Shown piece after piece: positions 35,818-46,652 of a DNA stretch of 64,000 nt. The notes beneath the pieces were generated by a model. The model saw nothing but the letters and a program-made list of their open reading frames with translations, searched no databases and was not told the DNA's origin. The stretch's first letter is position 1, and the number at the start of each line of letters is the position of its first letter. The stretch is from Calonectria ilicicola (Eukaryota; Ascomycota; Sordariomycetes; Hypocreales; Nectriaceae), in NCBI GenBank assembly GCA_020809705.1, contig CP085830.1, forward strand, positions 3,224,001 through 3,288,000. Reading direction: 5' to 3'. The position numbers and the translations under genes are program-made.

Positions 35818-36861
35818 ATGCTAGAGCCTCAGGGTATGCATGGCAACCCATACGGCCACTCTCGCTCACGAACTACCTCGTCCAACACTTTTCCTGTGCA
35901 GCTTCAGAACCCCATGGCAACCCACCTCGCCCAGCCGGCTCTGAATGCCCAGCATACTCGCCGTTCACCCTCCGTCAACACCTTTAGCACCGCCTCAAGT
36001 ATTCCTCCTCCTGCCGCATATCGCACCTCATCAAACACCGAACTCCGTCGATCCACCTCGAGCCGATCTGGTGGCGCCAGCCCTCAGCCCTCAGGCTATG
36101 TCGCCCTCCTGCGAAAGCAAAAGGCAACGGTGTGGTGCGATCGTGCTCAGTATGAGGACCCACGGATAGCAGCCCAACATCGTGCCGCCAAGATGCGCGC
36201 AAATCTTGAGGTCACTGGCGCTAGCTACGGATCCAACTCTGGACGCACCAGCACCGGACTCAGCACCGGAGGCAAGGTGTCCGGCAAGCTCCCCAAGATC
36301 AGGCACCATGCAAAGACTCCTGTTGTCGGCTACGCTCCTGGCGAGAACCACGTCGGCGTTGGAGGAGTGCCTTTGCGACTGAGTGCAACTGAGGTCGAGG
36401 GTGAGAGTAGCGAGGATGAGGACCACCCTTCCATGGGACGCCCCCAACACCGTCGCACCGGCAGTAGCGGCCGAAGCAGCACTGCCAGCGGTCGCCGAGG
36501 ACTCACCTACCGTTCGTCGGGTAATATGGGAAGCCAGAGCGGTCGAAAATATAGCCCCGGCGATACCCCTGAGCGCACCGGCAGCATGGTGGAGGTCACA
36601 TCTGAGGACTTCGTTGGTGGGCATGACGATGCCGCGAGCGGCAAGGCGCGAAGTACACGAAGCGGCAGCAGCGACGAGCGAGCTGACAACGTCGGGGAAC
36701 TCGGAAACGCCCCCAGACTGGCCGCCAACTCCCTTATTCACTCGGCGCTTACGAGGGAGAAGAGCACCAAGTCTGCAGACGAGCTTAGGAGGCGCGGAAG
36801 CGTTGATGAGCGGACATCTACCCTCACCTCCGGCCGTCTGTTCATCGCCAACCCTGATTAA
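35818..36861 (+). CDS. Ser-rich, probably disordered protein of unknown function
   Basis: Single-exon ORF of 347 residues with a CT-rich leader and an ATG after CTCGCC. The composition is Ser/Gly/Arg/Thr-rich throughout and mostly disordered. The one segment that looks folded or conserved is residues about 92-125, GYVALLRKQKATVWCDRAQYEDPR then a basic helix (AAQHRAAKMRANLE). An acidic cluster (EGESSEDEDH) and many RSS/RTGS sites look like kinase targets. There are no membrane segments, signal peptide or catalytic motifs. Clean codon usage over the full length and the conserved-looking WCDRAQ block argue that it is real. I do not recognise the family and assign no function. Confidence 0.75.
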   Translation: MLEPQGMHGNPYGHSRSRTTSSNTFPVQLQNPMATHLAQPALNAQHTRRSPSVNTFSTASSIPPPAAYRTSSNTELRRSTSSRSGGASPQPSGYVALLRKQKATVWCDRAQYEDPRIAAQHRAAKMRANLEVTGASYGSNSGRTSTGLSTGGKVSGKLPKIRHHAKTPVVGYAPGENHVGVGGVPLRLSATEVEGESSEDEDHPSMGRPQHRRTGSSGRSSTASGRRGLTYRSSGNMGSQSGRKYSPGDTPERTGSMVEVTSEDFVGGHDDAASGKARSTRSGSSDERADNVGELGNAPRLAANSLIHSALTREKSTKSADELRRRGSVDERTSTLTSGRLFIANPD

Positions 36862-37986
36862 GAGGCGATATCAAATAATAACCTACGATTCAAGAGAAAC
36901 GCAGATCTGTTTTATGATACATTCGTTCCCCATTTTACACGGGTCCTTGGACGAGGCTCTCTTGCATTGGTCGGCGTTCTCAGCATTGGTTTTCTTTGTT
37001 CTGTTTCAAACTAAAATTTTTACTGTCGCTTTTCTGGGTCCAGATACCCCTTGTGTTCTTGTTTTGGAATCCCCTCGCTACTGTCATGTACCTAATTGTT
37101 GGATGGAATTCCATTTGTCATTGGAAGAGGCCTCAGGGGTCGGCAAACGGATGGGGAATTGGGAAGCTAAAAGATACCTCTCTGGACAAAAGCATGCTTA
37201 ATGAGAAAACCATTTGCTCCCCATAAAGGATGACCGTGGTACTTGCTTAGGTGATGATCTACTTAGTCGCCTGTCTTCTGTAACGTGTGTCTGGTGAAGC
37301 GCGACCGGCTCCCTCTCGTATTCATGGAGCCTATCAACTATTTTCTGGCAACCAATAGCGCATAATGACGTCGCGCCGGCCTTTGTCCTGCTGGTTGCAT
37401 CAGGTGAGAATTGGAGACGCCGAATCATTTCCTATCTTGGGAGTAAGCTTCTTGTTCCGTATAAGCCCTTAAACGTTGCTGCCGATCTCCATCTTGGCTA
37501 TGTTGGGGAACTGTTGACGCCTTCTGAAGAATGACATTGCCAATCGGACATCCCTGCGCGACAAGGAAAGCCGCACTAGCCGCGAGCGCGGGGTGACCGT
37601 GGGATAACGCACCGCCACATATATCTACCGATATTTATCCGAAACTGTGGCTTTCGCGTCCTCAACGCGTAAATCACCCCTGTGGCACCAAATTAACGCG
37701 AGTCGCGTCCTCATGGCTTCCTGGGGTGCATTGTTCTTTCGACTTCCTACCATGAAATCCACCCACACTCCATCTTGTGAAGTCGTCAATCATTTCCACT
37801 GAGGGGCCTCTAAATTGTTGGGAGACTCATCAAATCTTTCTTTTTAGATTGAAGTCTTGATAATATCCTCGTTCCTTTCACAGTACTGATTTTCTTTTTG
37901 ATCCAATTCGCCAAATCATTCCTCCATCTGTATCGCTGTGACAACGAGACGGATCACGAGAGCTCACAAGCTCACACCTTCCATCG
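36862..37986. other. Intergenic region upstream of the CAF-1 gene
   Basis: About 1.1 kb without a supported gene. An open frame runs on past 36861 in another phase but has no motif. Holds the 3' flank of the Ser-rich gene and the promoter of the CAF-1 subunit. Confidence 0.45.
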
Positions 37987-40032
37987 ATGCCCTTACTGGA
38001 GATGTCGCCCAATATTCAAGAATCAGAGGCTACCGGCCGAAAAAGGAGCCATGATGAGTTTTCTAGCGAGGTAAAGGTTGAGGACCCAGCCGATGTGAAA
38101 TCATCAGTCACCGTGACCATTCAGCCAGCAATCAACTCTGGTCAGTACATCCCCATGCACACTTATGAACATGCAATAACAATGGAAAGAATTGCCTTCT
38201 ACGACCCAATCCGACCAGCCCTCGCGCGAGGGATCTCCTGGCCTGACAGAGACTGGGAGTAGTACGCCAGCCCGAAAGTCGCCCTCACCTCAGACACCAA
38301 CGAAACAAACGACAACAAAGCCCAGCGAGGAAAGTCTGAAGACCACTACCACTACGACCGTCACAACCAACCAGACCAAGCCTACATCCAACCCCCCAGC
38401 GAAACGAAAACGCCTTACCCCCGCTGAAAAGGAAGCCCGAGAAAAGGAGCTTGCTGAACAAAAGAAGGAACGTGAAGAAGCCAAAGCCGCCAAGGCTGCC
38501 GAAAAGGCCAAGATTGACGAAGAGAAAGCCGCCAAAGCCAAGGAACGTGCTGCTGAAAAGGCAAAAGCAGATGAGGAAAAGGCAGTCAAGGCCAAGGAGC
38601 GTGAAGAGAAGAAACGCAAGAAGGAAGAGGAGCAAAAGAGAATACAAGAAGAAAAGGACAAGAAAGCCCGTAGCCAGAAGACTCTGGCAAACTTTTTTGC
38701 GATTCCCAAGACACCAAAGAAGATTGATGCTGCATCTGCTAAGGAGGATCTCAAGGACGGTGCTAGCCCTGTCAAGGCGACCAACAAACCGTCCAAGACC
38801 GAGTACGAGAAATTGTTCAAACCCTTCTTCGTCAAAGAAAACACACGAATGGCCCCCATTGGATCATTAATGGACGATGAGACGCGGGACGTGAAATCGA
38901 GAATTCTGGACGAATGCATTAGCGGCCAACGGACCAATGAGACGAACGGTGCTTTCGATGCTGTAACTCTCTTTGCCTTACCATCCAAGCCGCTTAAACG
39001 CGGAAAGCTCCATCACCCAGTTAAGCACATCATGGAGCGGGTTTATCGAGAAACAGAAAGGTCAGATACCACTGACCCTGATCATGTCAACAAGGTCATG
39101 AAGGATGCACGCAAGAAGCTTGCCAAGATTCCAATGAAGGTGATTGCGTTCTCTCAAGATGTGCGACCACCATATTACGGAACCATGACTTTCAAACAGT
39201 TCGCTCTTGGTCAAAGCAACATGAGCCAATTGGCTAGGAATCCCATAGGCAAAACACTTCCCCTCGACTATGACTATGATTCAGAAGCAGAGTGGCAAGA
39301 AGAAGAAGAGGGAGAGGACCTGGATATGGACGATGACGAAGAAGAGTTAGATGATGAGGACGACATGGACGGGTTCCTCGATGATTCAGAGGATGCAGGC
39401 CTATCTCGACACGTCTTTGCAAACAAGATGGAACCAGATAATACTGGGATTTGTTTTGAGGATGGCACAGGACCAGTCGTGAACAAAGTCATCTACGAGC
39501 ACCGGATGGAGTTTATGCATAGTAAGTGCACAATTTGAGAGGACTTGTAACCTTTTCACTAACGGTTGACTGAAAAGATTTTGAACAAAGCTGGGGTATC
39601 GATCCATTCTCAACTGAGTATTGGGACCCCGAGCCAAAAACGAAGACTACAAAGACGACCGCAGCCAAGGCGACTGCAACCAAGACGGCCATGGCCAAGG
39701 CGGCCACGACCAAGGCAGCCACGGAGGGAGCATCCAAGATGCCTCCTCCCCCAGCACCTGCGAATGCGTTTGCAGCCTTGAGTAAGGGAGGTGCAACCGC
39801 TACTGATGCTCCAAAGCTTGTCAAGGCAGAGATTATGGATGATGTAAAGAAAGCTATTCTCGATAATGCGGCGCTTTCAAAGGTCGGAATCATCGATTTC
39901 ATCTTCCATCAGTTCCGGGACAATGTGTCGAGAGCGGAGGTAAAGAACACAGTGGAGCATGTCGCGGAAAAGAAAGGGACAGGGCGATCAAAGGAGTGGG
40001 CGCTCAAACCTGGGCACGAAATCTCGTCGTGA
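37987..40032 (+). CDS. rlf2: Chromatin assembly factor 1 large subunit (Cac1/Rlf2, p150-like)
   Basis: Exons 37987-38140, 38190-39521 and 39578-40032 total 1941 nt, 646 residues; both introns (49 and 56 nt) are in phase. Domain order matches the family: Ser/Thr-rich N-terminus; a long KER coiled coil (residues about 121-210, Lys/Glu/Arg/Ala); a PCNA-binding PIP box QKTLANFF at residues 214-221; the conserved core with VRPPYYGTMTF; a strongly acidic ED block (YDYDSEAEWQEEEEGEDLD, near residue 415) that binds H3-H4; and a C-terminal winged-helix-like segment (KKAILDNAALSKVGIIDFIF). A KAT-rich linker (39650-39730) precedes the last domain. CAF-1 deposits new H3-H4 behind replication forks in the nucleus. 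The symbol follows yeast usage. Confidence 0.92.
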
Positions 40033-40913
40033 AGAAATTCGGCCAAGCCAATGAAACGAGATGACAATCATTTGGGATCAATTGCTTCTTAGCGCTGGAG
40101 TGTTGGGGTTTTGATTTAAACGGGTTTGCTTTGAAGGGATCAACAACAGAGTGTGGAACTAGAACAAGCAGATACAGCTGCTGCATGCGTGTATATACCA
40201 TAGTGATCTGTCGCGTCATGCCAGGGAATGCAATGTGGCACGCGATAGAGAGATGCGCCAATCGGCCTTTGCGCGTCAAATAACGGACAATTCATAGTGC
40301 AATCAATAATACGAAGAACTACCACTTGCGATAATGAGGATAACTTGTTTTAGACCGTTGTAGGATTGGCTAACAATGCGTCGCATTACCGCTGAGGTGT
40401 CCTAGTGGAGCGCCAAGTCATCGGCCGTGGCCCTGGCTCGGCCGGGATGGACGGAGTTGCGGGGCCAATCTTGATGCTGGGAAACGTGCCCCTGACGCCT
40501 CACTTCGTCCCTTCGTCCCTTCGTCCCTTCGTCCCTTCTCGACATAACATTTACTTTACGTCTGCATTCCTTCGGAACACCAACAATTGACTTCGGCCTG
40601 GATCCCTTTTGTCGCCCCTTTTCTGGAACATCCTGATCGACGACAGACTCCCGCATTGCATCGCATCGGCCTCCTGTGCCTGTGCCTGTTTCATCAACCG
40701 TGCGTGTCTGCTGCGTCATAGGATTACGAAGCGTTGTACAGCTTGCATCCCGCGCCGCGGAGTTTTCACGACTCCACGCCGATTCTCTCGCCTCGCCCGC
40801 TCTCCTATTCGATCACAAGCTCGCCATGATAAACCGAAAAATATAGCGCTACCATCTTGCTTCATTCGACTCCTCCCGCGACTTGGGCCGCGCGACATGT
40901 ACGCTCGCCCAGC
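40033..40913. promoter_or_regulatory. Upstream region of the 872-residue protein, with octamer repeat
   Basis: No supported gene. Contains four CTTCGTCC repeats (listed separately) and a pyrimidine-rich leader before the ATG at 40914. Confidence 0.45.
40503..40534. repeat. Tandem octamer repeat, (CTTCGTCC) x4
   Basis: Four perfect CTTCGTCC units in a row about 380 bp upstream of the next start codon, in a pyrimidine-rich leader-like stretch. Confidence 0.9.
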
Positions 40914-43532
40914 ATGGAGGATCCCTGGGGCTCCCCTTGGACTACAACCGATTACTCGCCGCCGAAGATAGATCTCCCAGCGCCGCCGCCCAACGCGCAC
41001 TTTTCCAACTCAGCCGATCACAGCCCGCAGCGCATATCGCCTGCTCGCACGCCCTGGGATGATGACGATGCATGGGGTGGATGGAACGATGCAGGAAAAG
41101 AGAGTCCCCGGTGGGGGAGGAGCCCCGGCCTCCGGCCGTTGGATGGAAACGGCAGTGGCCCAGCCACAAGACTGCCATCGCCATCGCCGGGGGCATGGGA
41201 TCAATTGCCGACGTTGGAGGTGGCGCGTGTGAGGAAAGACGAGAGACACGGAGATTCTGCCATTAGTCTCACAGATGGCATACGCAGGGATACCTCGCGT
41301 GAGAGATATCTGTCATCGACGAGGCTGTCCGTCTCGTCCAAACGCAGCGCGGAAGATATATGGAAGCAGCCGGGCGCCGGAGTTTCCAATGAGAGCTTGA
41401 CTGTGCCTGTCATAGAGCCCATACAACGACCCGATTCCCCAGATCAACTGCCTCCTGGACCAGCGATTCGTGTTGACACCGAGTCTAGAAGCTCACGGCA
41501 GTCATCCAAAGTCCAAGGACTAGTAGAAATGTACGACGGAATGGCGAAAGAAAGTCGAGACGTGTCACCAATTGAACCACCGTTGAGGAGGGCTTCGAAC
41601 ACCACCTCACCTCTACCAAACGGAAGCCTAGATTCAAGTCTGAAGGCTTCAACCTCTGAACCCGAACCTCTTGACCTTAGTCATGTAGAAGAATCACAAG
41701 AAGAGTCCAAGTCCGAATCCGAACCCGAATCTGATTCTGAATCTGAATCTGATTCCGCTTCTGAGGAGGTCGTGATTAGTGATGAAGAGGGTTCCGCGAA
41801 GCAGGCAACTCAGGAGAAAGGGCTTGGAAATGATACCAACCCGCTTGTGTTGGAATCACAGGTCAATGCGAAGGTGGCGGCTCAGATTGATTTGGATGAG
41901 AAAAGAATCGATGATGCCGATTCTCCTCGCGGAAGAGAATCATCAAATTTGCCTGAGACTCAGAATGAAGCCTCAAGCCTCCAAACAACAGACCACGATG
42001 CGTCCGATGCACCCTTGCCTAAAATAGAGCCACCGGACACTCCTTACACAATTGACATGTCCAAACTAGGTGAGCTGTTCCCAGATGTTGAAGGCACATT
42101 CCCCTCACCGGAGCCTGTTCCCGATGTCATCATCGATGACACATTTGCCGCCAGCAGTGAACGCAAGGCTTGGTACCTGATGTCACGCTTCGGCTCCATT
42201 CGGAAACATAACTTGGGTGATGATGAGAACTATGTGCGCATCAACTGGAGCAGATCTACTGTTCGGGATCAAGCCATCAGAATTGTCCGACGTTGGATGG
42301 AGGAAGACTCAATCACTGGACGTGTTGTGTTGGGGCGTCGCACTGGCCCTGCCGGGGCTAAAATCTTCAACTGGGACTCATCTGCGCCAGCTGTGGAGAT
42401 TTCGGAGCTTCTTGGTCGGAAGAGCCATTCAAGGCATGCATCGGTCAATTCGAAGGCAACTGTAAACTCACCTACTACACCAGCGTTTGGATGGAGTACC
42501 AGCCCAATTGCATCGCCCACAACTCCTCTCCCTCCCCCGGCTCCGCCAACATCGGCCACTGTCGAACCTAATTCTACGGGGGCATCTTCATCAACATTGG
42601 CGTTGCCGAAACTAAAACGGATCAGCCAGCCACCTCCGAGTTCCCAGCCACTTGCTTCGCCTAAATCTCCGCTTGCAAAGTCATTTCAGGCGGACGATTT
42701 GGACGGCGGGGATGGATGTGATCAGCAGCAACAGAAAGGACGTGAGGAACCAAATAACGAAGCTGGAGAGCAAAGAGAAGAGGACAACGATGACGATGAC
42801 GATTGGGGTGAGATGGTTTCTTCGCCAACAGTAGGCACAAATGGAGGGTTCTCGTCACTGGATGGGGTCATTGAAGGCAACGCCAATGTGAACAGCACTA
42901 ACAATTCTGGTTTCTCGGAGGCTACCACATCCTTGAGTGACTTGAGTGCTAGCATTTCGAAAATTGCGAGTCCGATGACGGACTGGGCGAACGCGTCTCG
43001 TTCATCATTCGACATCCCGTCATCTCGTGATTTGCTTCCGACTAGTCTTTCCAAGTCTTCGACAGCAAGTTGGACAGATATGAATCGGTTATCGTTAGAT
43101 GCTTCAGCGTCCCAGGGTTTCCTCCCCACTAGCCTCTCAAAATCATCTACAGCAAGTTGGACCGGTCCGTCACGTTCGTCGCTTGATGGTGGTCTATCAG
43201 AAGAGTTAATTCCGAACAGAGCAATGTCGCCGCTGAAGGAAAAGAGCAGGCCCAACTCGTGGGCATTTGGGAGCGTCAACTTTCTCGACGGCGCACCCAA
43301 GCCCTTCTCGAAACCAACTCCGTCACTTAAGAATATTCACATCCACACTCGACAACGTTCACTATTGTCAAAACCCCCAATAGTCCCAGAAAACTCGTCC
43401 AAAGAGCCATCTCCACCGTCAACACCACACCATCCGCCACATCCTTCACCAAAACAAGAAACCTCAAAAGACGACGAAGCCGTCGCAAATATTTTACGAG
43501 ATCTTCCAGATCTATCCTACATGTTACGATAA
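40914..43532 (+). CDS. Large low-complexity protein with one conserved-looking domain, function unknown
   Basis: Single-exon ORF; the first ATG (MEDPWGSPW) gives 872 residues. The frame extends 57 bases upstream only to a TTG. N-terminal Trp/Asp/Pro motifs (DPWGSPW, TPWDDDDAWGGWND) are followed by Ser/Glu-rich disorder. An ordered segment lies at residues about 413-505 (AWYLMSRFGSIRKHNLGDDENY, then VRIVRRWMEEDS-like text and IFNWDSS). An acidic block (EEDNDDDDDWGEM) recalls the N-terminal motif. Residues about 700-770 contain an imperfect repeat with LPTSLSKSSTASW twice. The end reads ILRDLPDLSYMLR. There are no signal peptide, membrane segments or catalytic motifs. It is probably conserved in filamentous ascomycetes, judging from the ordered segment; I do not assign a function. 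Confidence 0.8.
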   Translation: MEDPWGSPWTTTDYSPPKIDLPAPPPNAHFSNSADHSPQRISPARTPWDDDDAWGGWNDAGKESPRWGRSPGLRPLDGNGSGPATRLPSPSPGAWDQLPTLEVARVRKDERHGDSAISLTDGIRRDTSRERYLSSTRLSVSSKRSAEDIWKQPGAGVSNESLTVPVIEPIQRPDSPDQLPPGPAIRVDTESRSSRQSSKVQGLVEMYDGMAKESRDVSPIEPPLRRASNTTSPLPNGSLDSSLKASTSEPEPLDLSHVEESQEESKSESEPESDSESESDSASEEVVISDEEGSAKQATQEKGLGNDTNPLVLESQVNAKVAAQIDLDEKRIDDADSPRGRESSNLPETQNEASSLQTTDHDASDAPLPKIEPPDTPYTIDMSKLGELFPDVEGTFPSPEPVPDVIIDDTFAASSERKAWYLMSRFGSIRKHNLGDDENYVRINWSRSTVRDQAIRIVRRWMEEDSITGRVVLGRRTGPAGAKIFNWDSSAPAVEISELLGRKSHSRHASVNSKATVNSPTTPAFGWSTSPIASPTTPLPPPAPPTSATVEPNSTGASSSTLALPKLKRISQPPPSSQPLASPKSPLAKSFQADDLDGGDGCDQQQQKGREEPNNEAGEQREEDNDDDDDWGEMVSSPTVGTNGGFSSLDGVIEGNANVNSTNNSGFSEATTSLSDLSASISKIASPMTDWANASRSSFDIPSSRDLLPTSLSKSSTASWTDMNRLSLDASASQGFLPTSLSKSSTASWTGPSRSSLDGGLSEELIPNRAMSPLKEKSRPNSWAFGSVNFLDGAPKPFSKPTPSLKNIHIHTRQRSLLSKPPIVPENSSKEPSPPSTPHHPPHPSPKQETSKDDEAVANILRDLPDLSYMLR

Positions 43533-45962
43533 TGCCATGCTATTGGTAAGTTTGTGTTGCTAGAAGAAGTGCAGTGCAAAATAAGCAGCATAACAATGGA
43601 GATGAATGCAACGGCCAATAATGAATGCTGGGCGCGCCGTTTCTTGTACAGGGGTACTAGCAATGGATATGGGAATAAATGTGAATAATCATCGGCGGCG
43701 TTTTCCTTGGGCATTTTAGATAAATAGTCTTGATCAATGTTTCAAAAAGATCAGTTGCTTTTAAAGAGGCGACAACCATGAATGAATCTGAAATAAATGT
43801 ACCAGTGATATGAATTGCAAACTCAGGAAAGTCTAGCGAATATGTCTAGAGAGTACCGAGGCGATGCTGAAGACTCCGATTATCTCGTTGGGTCAAAGAA
43901 AAAAAGATGAATTTGGTAATTTCCGGCTTCTCACGCCCAGCTATTCTTCCAACTCCTCACACATCTCAGACTGTCTCAACTCTGTCCCCTTTCAACCGGA
44001 ACCATAGACCGCCTTACAGAACGCGCAGAGAATATGAGGATTATCCGTACCCTGGACTTGGTCTGGAAGCAATAATACACCTTTTGGGCAGTCTTCTAGT
44101 TTAGGTTCCTCCCCAGCTGTTTTCGGCTTGTTCTCTGGACAGATCTGCTGCTTACGACCTATAGGGTCCCGCTTGGGGCAGCGAAAGCACTTCTGGTAAC
44201 ATGCCTGAACAGAGCACATTGTTGAAGTTTATGTTTAGTGGTTTTAAAGCGAATTTCTAAATAATGAGTCTGGCAAGGGCAATGAGGCAAGTGGTTTTGT
44301 TTTTGTTCGGCTGGCAGTCCCGTTCTTTCATATAGTTGCTCGAGACCAATGCGAGCTCTGATACACGAACAAGAATTAAATGAATTCTTGCAAATGGTTT
44401 AAAATGCACGATGAATCATCAAAGTATATTCTGTGATGGACTCTAGCTAGGAATTTACATCAGAATCAAAGCCATTCACACAGCTGCCTTGTTCAAGCTG
44501 AGGTCCTTAAGCCAGTTGCTTACTTACCAAGACGCAATATGGAGAGCAACCAAAATATTTTGCATTTTAGCTTCATTTCTTTGGGTTTTTGGAAAAGAAT
44601 GGGACAGTTGAGCTCTTGGACACACAAGCCATGAAAAGTTGGGTTTGAATGGGACGAAAGGTGTAAAAGGCCATTCGGCAGTGATGTACACCCCCCTTAC
44701 GACTATGTTGCATCCTAAATGGCTACCCCAAAGGCTGTGAAATATTTAAAGCACACAAAATTGAACAGGATTTAGCCGAATGCCAGCTTTGTGGCTATAC
44801 AGCTTCGTATACGGAACCCTGCAGGGTATGTTTGTTTGGGCACAGCAGCAGGTGCAGGTTGCACACCTGCAAACATCGGGGGCATGTGCCCCTGAAGATA
44901 CCAATGTAACACATGTAAAGCCATGTAAGAATACAAGAGTTGCATTCTGAACTCTGCAAGCAATTGGCACTCGGGTACCGCTTACACAAAGTAAGATTGT
45001 CTCAAGGCAAGTAGTCAAGGGAAGGTGCCAAATCTAAACATTCTAAACTGCTAGCTTGTAGAGCTCTCCATCAACCAAGGCCATTATATCCAAATAATAC
45101 AAACTGCGTCTTTTGTTCCACTTTTGCTCTGCCTAATGGTTGTGAAACAAGGGGATGTTGCACAATGCGGAACTATTTCATCTACCTGGACTCCTATTTG
45201 GTACATTGTGAGGCTTACGTCTGAAGAATCTTGCAGGGATATCAAATTTGAAGGAGTTAGTCAGGTCATTATGGGTCGGGTACCTTTGGAAGGTCCAAAT
45301 TGAGGTATTTGGGGCAGAAAAGCATCATTCCCAAGGGGCTAGTCATCATCCACGAGGGTATCAACGTACACATGATTTATGGGACCTGGGCAGTAGATAC
45401 GAACCCTGATGACATATTTGCAGCACTATGGGTGTAATCATACCAGTATTGTTAGCGGATAGTATCCTTTCATGAGACTAATAGGCAAATGCGAGGGTTG
45501 TCCCAAGCAGCGTAAACTCGGAGTGCTCTTTGTGACCTTGATGGTCGAGATATTTGGGAGAAACTTTCTCGTTGTTTTTTTTTTCGTTTATCTACATTTT
45601 CAGCATTTCTTTTCTTCTAAGGCTCTACTTCTACAAATCGATCAAATTTGAGAAAACCCAGCCACTGCGTGTGAGTGTTAGCCACTCAATGAACAAAGAA
45701 GCAAACACCCTCAACATATGGAAGCGAGTGTGAATGGAGTTGCATTAAATTAACACTGAAATATGTCATATGGTGTAAGATTCCCGACATTCTTGAAAAA
45801 CGCATTAGAGAAGATGAAGACCATTCAGAATAGTGTCTGACTGAAAATGGCGTCACGTGACAGACATCGTTCGATTCTCGCCCATTTCTTGCTCCATCTA
45901 GCCAGCACACATGAACTTGCCGAGTTTTCATAGGAAACTAGAGGAATATCACACTTGGAAAA
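43533..45962. other. 2.4-kb intergenic region
   Basis: Mostly featureless. It contains one weak Cys-containing ORF on the minus strand (listed separately) and two short inverted repeats near 44852-44895 (GCAGGT...ACCTGC and GGGGCA..TGCCCC). No other supported gene. Confidence 0.45.
43992..44219 (-). CDS. Candidate 75-residue Cys-containing small protein (weak)
   Basis: ATG-initiated ORF with eight cysteines, including C-x3-C-x2-C near the N-terminus (CYQKCFRC) and CAFC near the C-terminus, plus a basic/Pro middle. The layout could bind zinc. There is no signal peptide. The cysteine pattern is more regular than most chance ORFs in this region, but no promoter or homology supports it, and it may be only one exon. 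Confidence 0.25.
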   Translation of the reverse strand: MCSVQACYQKCFRCPKRDPIGRKQQICPENKPKTAGEEPKLEDCPKGVLLLPDQVQGTDNPHILCAFCKAVYGSG

Positions 45963-46652
45963 ATGGAGGAACTGCCAATAAAACCTTCGGGGGTTTTTAT
46001 GCAGACGGATTTCATCACACCCGAGCACGAAGCCAGGTTGGTCCATATCTTCCAACACGAGCTGCAATGGCCAGAGCGCTCTGGACGGCTCTCGCTGCAC
46101 TACGGATATACCTTCAGCTACAAGACGTTTGGCATTGACGAGGAAACTCCCTTTAAGCCGTTCCCAGAATGGCTCGAGCCCTTGCTTCCTACAACTGAGG
46201 GCCGTCCACCCGACCAAGTTTGCCTCCAGCACTATGCGCCTGGCACGGGCATCCCGCCACACGTCGACACCCATAGCGCATTTGATCAGCTATATTCGCT
46301 GTCGCTTGGTTCGCCGCTGATGATGCAGTTTCGTGATGGAGCATCGGGCGAAAAAATCGAAGTCGACCTGGTGCAAAGGAGCATGCTGCAGATGAGCGGC
46401 GACTCGAGGCTGCACTGGACGCATGCCATCAAGTCGCGCAAGACCGACACACTGCCGGACGGCACTGTGAGATTGAGGAAAGATCGCTGGAGTCTCACTT
46501 ATCGCTGGCTGCGGGAGGGAGCGACGTGCGAGTGCGGGAATGAGAAGCTTTGTGACACAGCGCAGAGGCGGATAGGCGTGGAGCGAGAGTATCGGTGGAA
46601 GCAATATGAGGAGGACGCGAAAAAGACTGAAGCCAAGGTAGCAGTAGCATGA
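45963..46652 (+). CDS. AlkB-family 2-oxoglutarate/Fe(II) dioxygenase (ALKBH8-like)
   Basis: Single-exon ORF of 229 residues beginning MEELPIKPSG. The double-stranded beta-helix motifs are complete: QVCLQHYAPGTGIPPHVDTH with Fe ligands H100 and D102, SLGSPLMMQFRD, the distal Fe ligand H154 in RLHWTHAIKSRKTD, and the 2OG-binding arginines in RWSLTYR (R176 and R181). The spacing and the HYxPGxGIPPHVDTHSAF context match ALKBH8-type oxygenases better than ALKBH1 or bacterial AlkB. Human ALKBH8 hydroxylates wobble uridine of tRNA and has an RRM and a methyltransferase domain; both are absent here, so the fungal protein is the oxygenase alone. A short C-terminal Cys cluster (CECGNEKLC) may bind a metal. 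The RNA substrate is inferred. Confidence 0.88.
   Translation: MEELPIKPSGVFMQTDFITPEHEARLVHIFQHELQWPERSGRLSLHYGYTFSYKTFGIDEETPFKPFPEWLEPLLPTTEGRPPDQVCLQHYAPGTGIPPHVDTHSAFDQLYSLSLGSPLMMQFRDGASGEKIEVDLVQRSMLQMSGDSRLHWTHAIKSRKTDTLPDGTVRLRKDRWSLTYRWLREGATCECGNEKLCDTAQRRIGVEREYRWKQYEEDAKKTEAKVAVA

Noticed and set aside
38290..38988. 232-codon Phe/Ser/Leu-rich minus-strand ORF that looks membrane-like
   Set aside because: Antisense of the Lys/Glu-rich KER region of CAF-1; reverse-complemented AAG/GAG codons read as Phe/Leu/Ser and mimic membrane helices.
40503..40534. CTTCGTCC octamer array as a CRISPR-like or regulatory array
   Set aside because: Units are contiguous without spacers; it is a simple tandem repeat in a fungal leader.
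44850..44896. Short inverted repeats (GCAGGT/ACCTGC and GGGGCA/TGCCCC)
   Set aside because: Six-base arms with tiny loops are expected by chance at this density; there is no neighbouring gene end or element to give them a role.
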